DNA of 64,000 nucleotides from Mucilaginibacter aquaedulcis (GTDB taxonomy: Bacteria > Bacteroidota > Bacteroidia > Sphingobacteriales > Sphingobacteriaceae): positions 1,178,001-1,242,000 of the forward strand of contig NZ_JAUFPR010000002.1 in NCBI RefSeq assembly GCF_030409325.1, read 5' to 3'. Below are positions 45,121 through 53,986 of this stretch, piece after piece. The position numbers and the translations under genes are program-made. The notes beneath the pieces were generated by a model that did not search any database, was not told where the DNA came from, and worked only from the letters and a program-made list of their open reading frames with translations. The first letter of the stretch is position 1, and every line of letters starts with the position of its first letter.

Positions 45121-46362
45121 ATGCAATATTCATTTGAATACCTTAAAAATGAGGCAGATTCTTTATTAACGAGGCTAAACCAGGTACAGCCCTTTTCCAT
45201 GACTATGCCCATGGTTAAGGGAGCTTCGGTATCTGTCCGCGCATTTAAAGAAATTGTTGATCTGTTGGAGAATGAAAAGGCCGCGCTCCGAAAAAACATT
45301 TACAAGTTCATTGACAGGATAAAAAAATTCCAGAACCTTGGGGCCGATGAAAAGCCATTGCAAGCCACGTTTACCATACTAAAGCTTCGCTTTAATGATA
45401 TACTGGATCAGCTCGACATTTTTGCCGATGTGTTATCACAAAGAGCAGAGAACGATACCGGTATCTGGCTTGCCGGACTTGATGTATTGGCCGAAGATGG
45501 GTTGCAAGCCGTAAAGCCATTTACTGACATACCTGAGTTAATGGTTTACCTTGACCGTGGCCATGGTGCCGCCATCAGACGAGCAAGAACCCGGTTACCC
45601 GGAGGCGATGAAAATCCGGTTGCCATCATACAGGTTCCGCGTGAAAGATTGGTAGGCAGCGGTATCGCATCCTCACTTATTCATGAGGTGGGGCACCAGG
45701 TGGCATCATTGCTTAATCTGGTACCATCTATCTCAGCCGTACTGGCCAGAAAAATAGAAGAAGGCCGGAATGTTAAAGCTTGGCAATACTTTAATCGCTG
45801 TATATCAGAAATCATCAGCGATGTATGGGCACTGGGCCACCTTGGGGTATCGGCAACCATGGGTTTGATGGGTGTGGTAACGCTACCCAGATATTTCCAG
45901 TTCAGGCTGGATATGAATGACCCGCACCCTGCCCCCTACTTAAGGGTGCAGATCAGCTGTTGGTTTGGCAAAAGGTTATACCCGCATTCGCAATGGGACA
46001 GGTTATGGCACATGTGGAATGCTTTTTACCCAAGGGATGGTTTAGACGCCGAATCGCAGCAAATACTGGATGCTATAGAGCATGAGCTTGAGCCCTTTAT
46101 TGAAATTGTAATGGCTCATTCAACAAAGGAAATGCAGGGCCAAACACTGATGCAGCTCTTTGCTGTAACAGAAAGACAACCAGATAAATTATTACAACTG
46201 TATCAATTATGGAAAACAAAAAAAATAAGCCTGCATACCATGCCTCCTACACTTGTATTTGCCGTATTGGGTCAGGCTAAGGCACAACTTAAAATAAACG
46301 CCGGCATGGAAAGCCAGGTACTAACGCATCAATTGCGCCATTGGGCCTTTACAAGAAATTAA
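45121..46362 (+). CDS. HEVGH zinc-metalloprotease-like protein
   Basis: An HExxH motif (LIHEVGHQVAS, about residues 193-197 if counted from a GTG at 45106) is followed about 40 residues later by SEIISDVWALGHLG, a good candidate for the third zinc ligand and a pattern of gluzincins. N-terminal ~110 residues are helical. There is no signal peptide, so it acts in the cytoplasm or is exported unusually. Start is either ATG 45121 or GTG 45106, three bases after the preceding stop; I prefer ATG because its product opens normally. It follows the acidic protein gene almost directly, so the two are co-translated. Overall family not recognised. Confidence 0.7.
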   Translation: MQYSFEYLKNEADSLLTRLNQVQPFSMTMPMVKGASVSVRAFKEIVDLLENEKAALRKNIYKFIDRIKKFQNLGADEKPLQATFTILKLRFNDILDQLDIFADVLSQRAENDTGIWLAGLDVLAEDGLQAVKPFTDIPELMVYLDRGHGAAIRRARTRLPGGDENPVAIIQVPRERLVGSGIASSLIHEVGHQVASLLNLVPSISAVLARKIEEGRNVKAWQYFNRCISEIISDVWALGHLGVSATMGLMGVVTLPRYFQFRLDMNDPHPAPYLRVQISCWFGKRLYPHSQWDRLWHMWNAFYPRDGLDAESQQILDAIEHELEPFIEIVMAHSTKEMQGQTLMQLFAVTERQPDKLLQLYQLWKTKKISLHTMPPTLVFAVLGQAKAQLKINAGMESQVLTHQLRHWAFTRN

Positions 46363-46384
46363 ACAAATACTAAAAACAAAACAC

Positions 46385-48091
46385 ATGACAAGAGTAGTTA
46401 TTATACCGCAAAAAGACAAAATCTATAGCCCCGCCGATTTTGAAATTTCTGTAGCCAGAAGAAATGATGACGACAGCTATAAATTTTATAAAAGACTCCC
46501 GTTAGGAAACGACTTTAGGGTTGATGCGGATCTGTGGGTAAACGATATCATTGGTGTAACTTATAAGGGGCTTACTCAACTACTGAATGACAGCCCTGCC
46601 GATACCGATCATACTACTTATACAGTAAAAAAATTGGTTCCGGAAATCAAGCTATACCTTCAGGGAGCAAAAGGAGATGGTTCTGAAGTTACCTCAAATA
46701 TTATTGAGAACGAAGTTGGTGTTCATGTTAAGTCGCTTAATTTGGCTGAACCTATCCAAATCAAATTAACACCATCAACAGGAGTTGCGACTAAAGACCA
46801 AGCCTTTTGGGACTTGATCAATAGTTATCAGTTTGACTTTAACCACTATCGTAATTTTATTGATGATGTGCTCAGTTTTGAACCGCAGAACAACGCTAAA
46901 AGCAAAGGACAACCACAGGAATATCCCGGTGCTGAACGAAAGGCTGATGCCCGGCGGTTACCATTTAACCGTACAGAGGCTTATAGCTTATTAAAGTTTG
47001 CAACAGAACGGTATGTTGAAAAGGTGTACAAAATAAAGAATCACTTATTTGATCATGATCTTGAAAAACCTGACCTTGGAGATTACCTCGGCCGGGATAA
47101 AATCATACCTTATTATGACCTGATCAAATCAAAGATCAAAGAGTATTTTGTTACCGATCCCAACGCCCATGAAACCGGTTTTCTTCAAGCTCACGCCGAT
47201 GCCACGCTTATTGAATTGATCTGGAATTATTGGTACGAGGAAGGAAGGGTTAATCAATCTATGGCGGCTATAGCCAGACGGTTCCAAAACATAAAAAACG
47301 GGTTCAAAGACCCTCTGCTCAATTTCGCGTTAGATCCTCTGCGCCCATTAAATAACATCTTGTGGGGTTATATCCAGGACGCTCAACATCGTTTAACTCC
47401 TACCCGAAAAAATTACGAATATGCAAGTGAATACAATCTGTGTGTATTGAGCAACATGAAAACAGGCTTTAACCCGGCCGACCGGAGTTCTAACTTCTTG
47501 CAGTCATTTCACCAATTAATATATGAAGCTACAGAATATTTTGTACAGGCTGATAATACCACTATACGTCCGGATGGCTTTAAACTGTTGAACGCGCTCA
47601 GGGATACGCACCGTGTTTTGGCCGAAGGTGCCCACAACCAGTTTGGTGATTTGCCAACAGTGGCCAGGATAGAAACATTGATGGAACAATGGATACTTTC
47701 ACGCCCTGAGATCCGTGAATTTTTAGGCGGCAGGGTAATGGTACCTTACGAAGAGCCCTGGATGGATAGAGTAGACAGCATGAAAACATTGCAAGGCTGG
47801 GATAATACCAATATAAGTTTTTACAGAGATCTTGCGGTTTATGGAGAAAAGATCATACTCGGAATCCGCTATGGCGATTGGACAAACATAACCCGCCGGG
47901 ATCATGCCACCAACTGGGCAGATGCGTTCAGGGATGCTATTCAACGGTATATCCATAGTTATTATACTGTAACCGGTATTGATCTTTCTGCACAAAGTGT
48001 GCATATCAATTCAGAAGAAAGGTATCTGTTGCCAGGCATGCTTATACAGCAAAAACGCATGAGGCAAAAACAATTTCTAAGAAAGTATTAA
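46385..48091 (+). CDS. Unrecognised 568-aa protein of the cluster
   Basis: A large soluble protein without signal peptide or membrane helices. The first ~130 residues look beta-rich (TRVVIIPQKDKIYSPADFEI); the rest is mostly helical, with many aromatic residues (FDFNHYRNFIDD, LIWNYWYEEGRVN, YEEPWMDRVDSMK) and a basic C-terminus (RMRQKQFLRKY). I see no catalytic motif I can name. It starts 22 bases after the metalloprotease gene and ends 32 bases before the amidohydrolase gene. A structural role in the assembly is possible but unproven. Confidence 0.7.
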   Translation: MTRVVIIPQKDKIYSPADFEISVARRNDDDSYKFYKRLPLGNDFRVDADLWVNDIIGVTYKGLTQLLNDSPADTDHTTYTVKKLVPEIKLYLQGAKGDGSEVTSNIIENEVGVHVKSLNLAEPIQIKLTPSTGVATKDQAFWDLINSYQFDFNHYRNFIDDVLSFEPQNNAKSKGQPQEYPGAERKADARRLPFNRTEAYSLLKFATERYVEKVYKIKNHLFDHDLEKPDLGDYLGRDKIIPYYDLIKSKIKEYFVTDPNAHETGFLQAHADATLIELIWNYWYEEGRVNQSMAAIARRFQNIKNGFKDPLLNFALDPLRPLNNILWGYIQDAQHRLTPTRKNYEYASEYNLCVLSNMKTGFNPADRSSNFLQSFHQLIYEATEYFVQADNTTIRPDGFKLLNALRDTHRVLAEGAHNQFGDLPTVARIETLMEQWILSRPEIREFLGGRVMVPYEEPWMDRVDSMKTLQGWDNTNISFYRDLAVYGEKIILGIRYGDWTNITRRDHATNWADAFRDAIQRYIHSYYTVTGIDLSAQSVHINSEERYLLPGMLIQQKRMRQKQFLRKY

Positions 48092-48123
48092 TGAGTTTCG
48101 ATGCTTGATTTTTTGATACTGTT

Positions 48124-48891
48124 ATGATCATAGATTGCCATTGTCATGCCGGAAAAGGAGACGGTTTAACCGGGCCCTGGGATACCAATGCACCATTAAA
48201 AAGCTACTTAAGATGGGCTGATGAATATGGAATTACCAGGACTAATCTTTTCGCGGCATTTCATACCAATTATTCAAAGGCAAATTATGAGGTTTCAAAA
48301 ATCGTTGGCCAAAACCCAGGTCGTTTCTACGGGTTTGCTTTTATACACGCCCTGCGCGATGCCGGTAAGGTTTATGAGATGGTAAAAACTGCAGTTTTAA
48401 ATTATGGATTTTGTGGTATAAAGGTACATCGCTACGATGCCAGAATTTCTCGGGAAATAGCCGAGGCAGCCAAAAGGTTTAAAGTCCCGGTTTTGTATGA
48501 TCCAATGGGAGAATTGGGGCCGGTTGAATTAATTGCTCAAGAATACCCTGATGTAAATTTTATCATCCCGCATTTAAGCAGCTTTGCCGACGACTGGAAA
48601 TCGCAGATCGCATTCATCAGTATTTTAGAAAGGTATAAAAACGTATATACAGATACCTCGGCTGTAAGGCGGTTTGATGTGCTGCAGGAGGCTTTGCAAA
48701 GAGCCGGCCCGGATAAAATTTTGTTTGGCAGTGATGGCCCATGGATTCATCCCGGTGTGGAATTAACCAAGATATTCGCCCTTCATTTAATTAAGGAAGA
48801 GGAAGATAAAATACTTTATAAGAATTTTTTAAAGCTGATTGTTAATGTATTCTCTAAAAAACTGACTTATGTGCAATTGCAACAACAATGA
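48124..48891 (+). CDS. Amidohydrolase_2-type metal-dependent hydrolase
   Basis: A 255-residue TIM-barrel hydrolase with the metal-binding pattern of PF04909: DCHCHAG at residues 4-10 (HxH), a Lys/His pair in GIKVHRYD, His in IIPHLSSF and Asp in LFGSDGPW. All metal ligands are present, so it should be catalytically active, perhaps as a decarboxylase or lactonase-type enzyme. No signal peptide is visible. It overlaps the following OmpA-domain gene by 23 bases. Confidence 0.82.
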   Translation: MIIDCHCHAGKGDGLTGPWDTNAPLKSYLRWADEYGITRTNLFAAFHTNYSKANYEVSKIVGQNPGRFYGFAFIHALRDAGKVYEMVKTAVLNYGFCGIKVHRYDARISREIAEAAKRFKVPVLYDPMGELGPVELIAQEYPDVNFIIPHLSSFADDWKSQIAFISILERYKNVYTDTSAVRRFDVLQEALQRAGPDKILFGSDGPWIHPGVELTKIFALHLIKEEEDKILYKNFLKLIVNVFSKKLTYVQLQQQ

Positions 48892-50392
48892 ATTTGAATT
48901 ACTTCCGGAGTTGGAAGTGATATTGAATACACGTGGTAATCATGATCGGAAAAAACGTTTCATTCCTTATAGATATAACAATAGGATAAATGAATATGAA
49001 ACCTCCGGATTACCAGGCAAAAACATGCCAGGAACTTCATCCGGAGGAGTTAACACTTCAACCAATTGCCAAACAGCTGGTGTAAATATTATTCCGAAAC
49101 ACCTTGATCCAAAACTGATTGGATGTATAAACACCATAGTACCCGGAGCAAATACCGCATACCTGTTTGAAAAAACATTTCAGGCCAATCCGGGACCGGT
49201 GTGGATAAAGCTTTTAAACGTTGATCCGAATACACTATTAAAGAGCTTATATCCTAAAGTAAAACTAACCATTGAGTTATGGAGATTTATCACTGTTCCG
49301 GCAGGCAATCAAAGGTCAGTTTTATTACCATTAAAAAAATACCTTGAAAATAAAGGTAACAAATACACAGTTTCCATCTTCGCCCCCGTTTCGGCAAAAA
49401 ATGCGATTGAAAAAATGGCGAACACTTCGGTGGGTAAACTTACCGGCTCGGCGGGCGCCCCGGATATGTATCATAGCTTGTACTGGCATGTTTATGCCAC
49501 ATTTCCTGATGATATTAAAACCCACTTCAGGCGGGTTCAGTGGACAAATGTTGATAAATTCGATTTTAACAAATCAGATGTTCTCCCATATCAGGATAAG
49601 CTTATTGAAACGCTCGCCTTTGACATTTTGGAGAGTTGGTTACCCTCCTCTTCTATACGATATACCGAAGTAACTTTTGCCGGGCATACAGATAGTCGTG
49701 GTACCGAGGCCTATAATGTGGAACTTGGTAAAAAGCGCGCCACAACCGCAGCAGCAGCTCTCAAAGCCAAAATTAGTAAAATAGCGAAGGCAAACGGATG
49801 GGATGAAAGTAAAATAAAGCTCAAATACAACATCATAAGTTTTGGCGAATCGAGACCAATTTCAATAAAGCCACCAGTAAATTATGCTCTAAACAGACGG
49901 GTTGAAATAACACTTAAATTTATCAATACACCCATACCTGAACCATTGGATTTAGATGATGTAATAAAGCGTTCTACCTCAATAATAAAAAGAAACACCT
50001 CTCTGGAAAAAGAAACCAGGTCAAGAATCCTTTGCGTTTTAACTAAAATGCAGAATACAAATACCGACGATCGTTACATCATCGGTTCTTATGTTCAACA
50101 GCTTAAAATGTCGCCATTTCCGAAAGAAAATGAATGGCCGCGCCTCCGGTTCCATTTTACCAATTCATCATTTTTTGGGGTGAAGCTTAGTGATACCGAC
50201 ATATTAAAACAGCTGGTAAATATCGACAACCAGATAAATGAAGGTATCGCACAATTGAGTCGCATAAAAGACTATGATGCGGGTATTCCATTTTTAGGCA
50301 ATGCTGCCACAAACCAAACCATTCTTAATACCCTTAAATGGGTTTCACAAAGGGCAAAAGACAAAAACAGTATATATTCCTGCGGCTACTGA
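48869..50392 (+). CDS. OmpA-like domain protein without signal peptide
   Basis: Of 507 residues, 228-350 form an OmpA C-terminal-like domain: VDKFDFNKSDVLPYQ, then GHTDSRGTEAYNVELGKKRA, then FGESRPI and NRRVEITL. This fold normally binds peptidoglycan and is exported, yet the N-terminus here (MCNCNNNEFELLPELEVIL) is no signal peptide. Residues 7-16 match a motif in the first protein of the cluster (N-E-F/Y-E-L-x-P-E-L-E). The last 150 residues are of unknown fold. It is the final gene of the cluster and overlaps the amidohydrolase gene by 23 bases. Confidence 0.75.
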   Translation: MCNCNNNEFELLPELEVILNTRGNHDRKKRFIPYRYNNRINEYETSGLPGKNMPGTSSGGVNTSTNCQTAGVNIIPKHLDPKLIGCINTIVPGANTAYLFEKTFQANPGPVWIKLLNVDPNTLLKSLYPKVKLTIELWRFITVPAGNQRSVLLPLKKYLENKGNKYTVSIFAPVSAKNAIEKMANTSVGKLTGSAGAPDMYHSLYWHVYATFPDDIKTHFRRVQWTNVDKFDFNKSDVLPYQDKLIETLAFDILESWLPSSSIRYTEVTFAGHTDSRGTEAYNVELGKKRATTAAAALKAKISKIAKANGWDESKIKLKYNIISFGESRPISIKPPVNYALNRRVEITLKFINTPIPEPLDLDDVIKRSTSIIKRNTSLEKETRSRILCVLTKMQNTNTDDRYIIGSYVQQLKMSPFPKENEWPRLRFHFTNSSFFGVKLSDTDILKQLVNIDNQINEGIAQLSRIKDYDAGIPFLGNAATNQTILNTLKWVSQRAKDKNSIYSCGY

Positions 50393-50426
50393 TCAATAAA
50401 ACTTTGCATAAAAATATTATGCCGGC

Positions 50427-51803
50427 TTAAGTTGTCATTGTTTTCTTCTTTACATACTGTTGCACTGTTCGTACATCTACACCAAGCCGCTCTGCGGCTT
50501 TTTGTTTGTTATTGTTTTCCAGCTCTAATGCTACCTGTATAGCCGTTTCAGATATTTTATTTTTAAGGTTCCACCAGTTTTCGCCGGTGAGTAATGCCTT
50601 TCGGATAAAGCTATCGATATCGCTTTTTTCTGCCGGGTGAATATTGCGGCATAGGGCACTCCGGTCATCAGGTGGCACCTCCCCAATGGTTATCTTTTTG
50701 TGTGCTATGTGTTTCAGGGATAAACGTTGTACAAGTTGTTTTAACTGACGTACATTACCCGGATATTTTCTATTAACAAGATATTCTAAAACCGGTCTGT
50801 CCGGGTCAGGACAATCACCCTGGTTAAAAAACTTTGATAAAAAGTATTTTACTAACAAAGGTATATCATCCCGCCTTTCATCCAGCGAGGGAACGTGAAA
50901 CTGGCAATCTGAAATACGAAAAAACAAATCCTGACGAAATTTACCCTCATCAACCAATGATTGTAAATTTCTGTTAGTGGCACATACCAATCTGAAACTG
51001 GTTTTTTGCCAGCTGTTGCTGCCAACCTTTTTATATGTACCTTCCTGTAATACACGCAACAGTTCGGGTTGAAGGCTGACGGGTAACTCCCCTATTTCAT
51101 CTAAAAAAAGCGTTCCGCCGTTAGCTAAGGCAACAGCACCCTCACGTGATTGTATGGCATTGGTGTATGAACCGCGCTCATGCCCAAACAACTCACTGCC
51201 CGAAAGCCCAGGCACAATCGTAGTACAGTCTACCACAACAAATTTTCGCTTATCAATGCGTTTATCAAGTGTATGGATTAATCGTGATATTAATTCCTTA
51301 CCGGTGCCCGATTCGCCGATAAGCAGGATCGATGCGTTTGAAAACAATGTTGTTTCTACTATTTCATATAAAAAACTTTTCCAAACCGGGCTGTCACCAA
51401 TCAGGTTATCCTTTACTTCGGGCGATTCCAGGGCTTCCTTAATAATATTATCACGCGTGTATTTTGCTTCGAGGTAACAGATAATTTCCTTTTCATCTGT
51501 CCATTCAATTATATCGTCTATCCCCATGGCTAACAGATCCAGGTGATTGGCGAGATCGTTGATAAGCCTTTTATTCAAAATGAGCACATAAGGCTTCACC
51601 TTCTTTTCGTAGATATCCCAGTGATTCAAAACATCTTCTAACTCCTGTCTTCCGGGGGCATGGTCACAAAAGATCACGAATGGGAATGATGGAATATTTT
51701 TTTTTGATTCAAAGTAGTTTTCCAAAAAATGCAGGTGCTCATTTTTGGTGTCAGATAGAGAAGCAAATCTCCTTTGAGGCAGGATATTTGGATTATCAAT
51801 CAA
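50427..51803 (-). CDS. Sigma-54 activator with degenerate receiver, convergent to the cluster
   Basis: A 458-residue activator. The N-terminal ~115 residues resemble a receiver fold, but Asn replaces the acceptor Asp (VLILNKRLIND) and the conserved Lys is missing, so phosphorylation is unlikely. The AAA+ domain has Walker A GESGTGKE (163-170), Walker B FLDEIGE and a changed sigma-54 contact loop, GSYTNA (211-216) instead of GAFTGA. A Fis-type helix-turn-helix ends the protein (AAERLGVDVRTVQQYVKKK). It ends 34 bases from the OmpA-domain gene. I infer it controls the cluster through the TGGCAC element at 43742. Confidence 0.85.
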   Translation of the reverse strand: MIDNPNILPQRRFASLSDTKNEHLHFLENYFESKKNIPSFPFVIFCDHAPGRQELEDVLNHWDIYEKKVKPYVLILNKRLINDLANHLDLLAMGIDDIIEWTDEKEIICYLEAKYTRDNIIKEALESPEVKDNLIGDSPVWKSFLYEIVETTLFSNASILLIGESGTGKELISRLIHTLDKRIDKRKFVVVDCTTIVPGLSGSELFGHERGSYTNAIQSREGAVALANGGTLFLDEIGELPVSLQPELLRVLQEGTYKKVGSNSWQKTSFRLVCATNRNLQSLVDEGKFRQDLFFRISDCQFHVPSLDERRDDIPLLVKYFLSKFFNQGDCPDPDRPVLEYLVNRKYPGNVRQLKQLVQRLSLKHIAHKKITIGEVPPDDRSALCRNIHPAEKSDIDSFIRKALLTGENWWNLKNKISETAIQVALELENNNKQKAAERLGVDVRTVQQYVKKKTMTT

Positions 51804-52089
51804 AACAAAAATTGTTATAGGTAAAACGCGTAGTGGAGTATTACTAAAGTAAAATATTTTTATATATTTTCAAAATACATTGTTAAATCGTGAAAAAATG
51901 GTTACTTATTGAACAGATGATAAGTAATTTATCATCATGGCTTATACTAATAAAATAATGTCAATATCTCTCCCCTGCCAATCTCCCTGAATCAAATGAT
52001 AATTTTGAGAAATTTTAAGCTGCAAGCGATTCGTACTTTTACTGACCATTATAAATATTCCTCAATTTTAAAACACCTATACATCAAAA

Positions 52090-53883
52090 ATGATGAAACG
52101 CACAATGCTTTCTTTAATGTTATGCCTAACCATATTTGCTGCTCATGCACAATCCACAGCAGATGAACGTGAAAAGGTAAAATGGTTTACCGATGCCCGC
52201 TTTGGTATGTTTATTCACTGGGGGTTATACAGTGCTGCCGAAGGGATATGGGAAGGCGAACGACTGAGAAACAGTAACAATTATGCAGAATGGATCCGCT
52301 ATCGCAATCGCATACCCGAAGCAGAATATACAGGCTTGGCCAAACGATTCGATTGGGCCAAAATAAACCCTGAACAATGGGTATTACTGGCTAAAAAGGC
52401 AGGCATGAAATACATTCTCATAACTGCTAAACACCATGATGGCACAGCCATTTGGAACTCTAAAGTAAGTGATAACAACCTGAGTAAATTGAGTGGTACA
52501 AACCGTGATGTATTAAAAGAGCTGGCAGCGGCCTGTAAAAAACATGACATGAAGCTTGGTTTTTACTATTCACATTGGCTTGATTGGGAACATCCTGATG
52601 GCTGGGATCATAACCAGGAAATTACAGGCCGTATTACTGATGAGCAATATAATAAATACTGGCAAAGCAAAGTTTTGCCCCAACTGCGTGAGCTGCTAAC
52701 CAACTACGGCGATATTGCCATGATATGGTTTGATATGTGGGTAGATTACAAATCAACTATCGTAAAAAAGGAACAACTTGACCAGGTAATTAGCCTCATA
52801 CACAAGCTACAACCAGCTTGCTTAATCAATTCAAGATTGGGTTTTCCGGCAAACTACCCGGGTATTGATTTTGAAACAATGGGCGATAACCAACTGGGAG
52901 CTGTTTACACAGATCACCCATGGGAAACATCCGGAACTATTGCTAATTCATGGGGATATAATGCGCTTGAAAATGAGTATAAGTCAACCAGCCAGCTGTT
53001 ACAATCACTTATTAGCAACGTTAGCCTAAATGGTGGATTTACTTTAAATATTGGCCCGCGGGCAGATGGTGCCGTTCCCTATGAAGACCAAACAAGGTTG
53101 AATGAAATGGGTACCTGGCTGGCCAAAAACGGCGAATCCGTTTACGGGTGCACCGGCCTCAAATTACGCCCTGATCAGCACGATTGGGGACGGATCACTA
53201 CCAAAAAACTGAACAACAAACAGATCGTATATCTTCAGGTATATAACTGGCCATTAGATAAAGTACTGCGCTTAACAGGGATTTTATCAAAGCCTGAAAA
53301 GGCTGAATTGATCACAGATGCGGGCAAAGTAGCATTAAACTTTACTCAGGCAGGCCCATATACTCATATTCAATTACCTGATGTTGCCGGTGACCATTTT
53401 GTATCTGTCATAGCTTTAGAGTACCCTCAACCGGTAGAACTTGATGAAAAAGCGGCTGCTGAATCTACTTTCGGAGGATTGGCTTTAACGGGAGCTAATG
53501 CTTCAGAAAAGCTTTATAAAAGTGTACCGTTTGATGGATTACGTCCATCTCACCTGGTTATTGATAAAGCTGGTTTGTTAACCTGGCGGGTTTACATATC
53601 AACACCCGGAACTTATAATGCAGATGTGTCATTCCATAATAGTTCAAAAACAGGCACATCTGTAAAAATCAGTACTGGGAGTCAAAACCTTTCACAATTA
53701 CTGAAGCCAACAGGAAAAGTTGTAGTTGAACCTCATGACAGTTACACCGATGAATTTGTAAACAACCGATTAGGTGAGTTAAACTTCCCCAAAGAAGGAT
53801 ATTATAACATTACCTTAACGGCAGATGCAAAAGAAAATCAAAAACTGCTATTGAATAGGATTTGGCTTAATAAAAAGCCTTAA
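52090..53883 (+). CDS. Secreted alpha-L-fucosidase, GH29
   Basis: A 597-residue exported enzyme (signal 1-20, ending AAHAQ). GH29 hallmarks are RFGMFIHWGLYS, the ITAKHHDG motif (about 112-118) and MIWFDMW with nucleophile Asp215. The C-terminal ~170 residues form a beta-rich accessory domain likely to bind sugar. GH29 enzymes release L-fucose from glycan ends in the periplasm. It is a single gene ended by a strong hairpin (53930-53974). Together with GH106- and GH39-like enzymes it points to fucose- and rhamnose-containing glycans. Confidence 0.92.
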   Translation: MMKRTMLSLMLCLTIFAAHAQSTADEREKVKWFTDARFGMFIHWGLYSAAEGIWEGERLRNSNNYAEWIRYRNRIPEAEYTGLAKRFDWAKINPEQWVLLAKKAGMKYILITAKHHDGTAIWNSKVSDNNLSKLSGTNRDVLKELAAACKKHDMKLGFYYSHWLDWEHPDGWDHNQEITGRITDEQYNKYWQSKVLPQLRELLTNYGDIAMIWFDMWVDYKSTIVKKEQLDQVISLIHKLQPACLINSRLGFPANYPGIDFETMGDNQLGAVYTDHPWETSGTIANSWGYNALENEYKSTSQLLQSLISNVSLNGGFTLNIGPRADGAVPYEDQTRLNEMGTWLAKNGESVYGCTGLKLRPDQHDWGRITTKKLNNKQIVYLQVYNWPLDKVLRLTGILSKPEKAELITDAGKVALNFTQAGPYTHIQLPDVAGDHFVSVIALEYPQPVELDEKAAAESTFGGLALTGANASEKLYKSVPFDGLRPSHLVIDKAGLLTWRVYISTPGTYNADVSFHNSSKTGTSVKISTGSQNLSQLLKPTGKVVVEPHDSYTDEFVNNRLGELNFPKEGYYNITLTADAKENQKLLLNRIWLNKKP

Positions 53884-53929
53884 AAAAAGCTATTTAAGTA
53901 GCGTATAGACCTCAATATAAAGGTATAAA

Positions 53930-53974
53930 GAAAGGCCTGTTAACTGGTAGATGGTACCAGCAAACAGGCCTTTC
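53930..53974. terminator. Bidirectional terminator between GH29 and sugar dehydrogenase genes
   Basis: GAAAGGCCTGTT and AACAGGCCTTTC (53930-53941 and 53963-53974) form a 12-base stem enclosing a second stem, CTGGTA/TACCAG. It lies between convergent genes and is preceded by A and followed by T-rich sequence, so it can act in both directions. Confidence 0.75.
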
Positions 53975-53986
53975 TGGATTTTAATA

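Noticed and set aside
43795..51803. Contractile injection system or phage tail
   Set aside because: No sheath, tube, baseplate, spike or tail ATPase genes are present, so this label does not fit.
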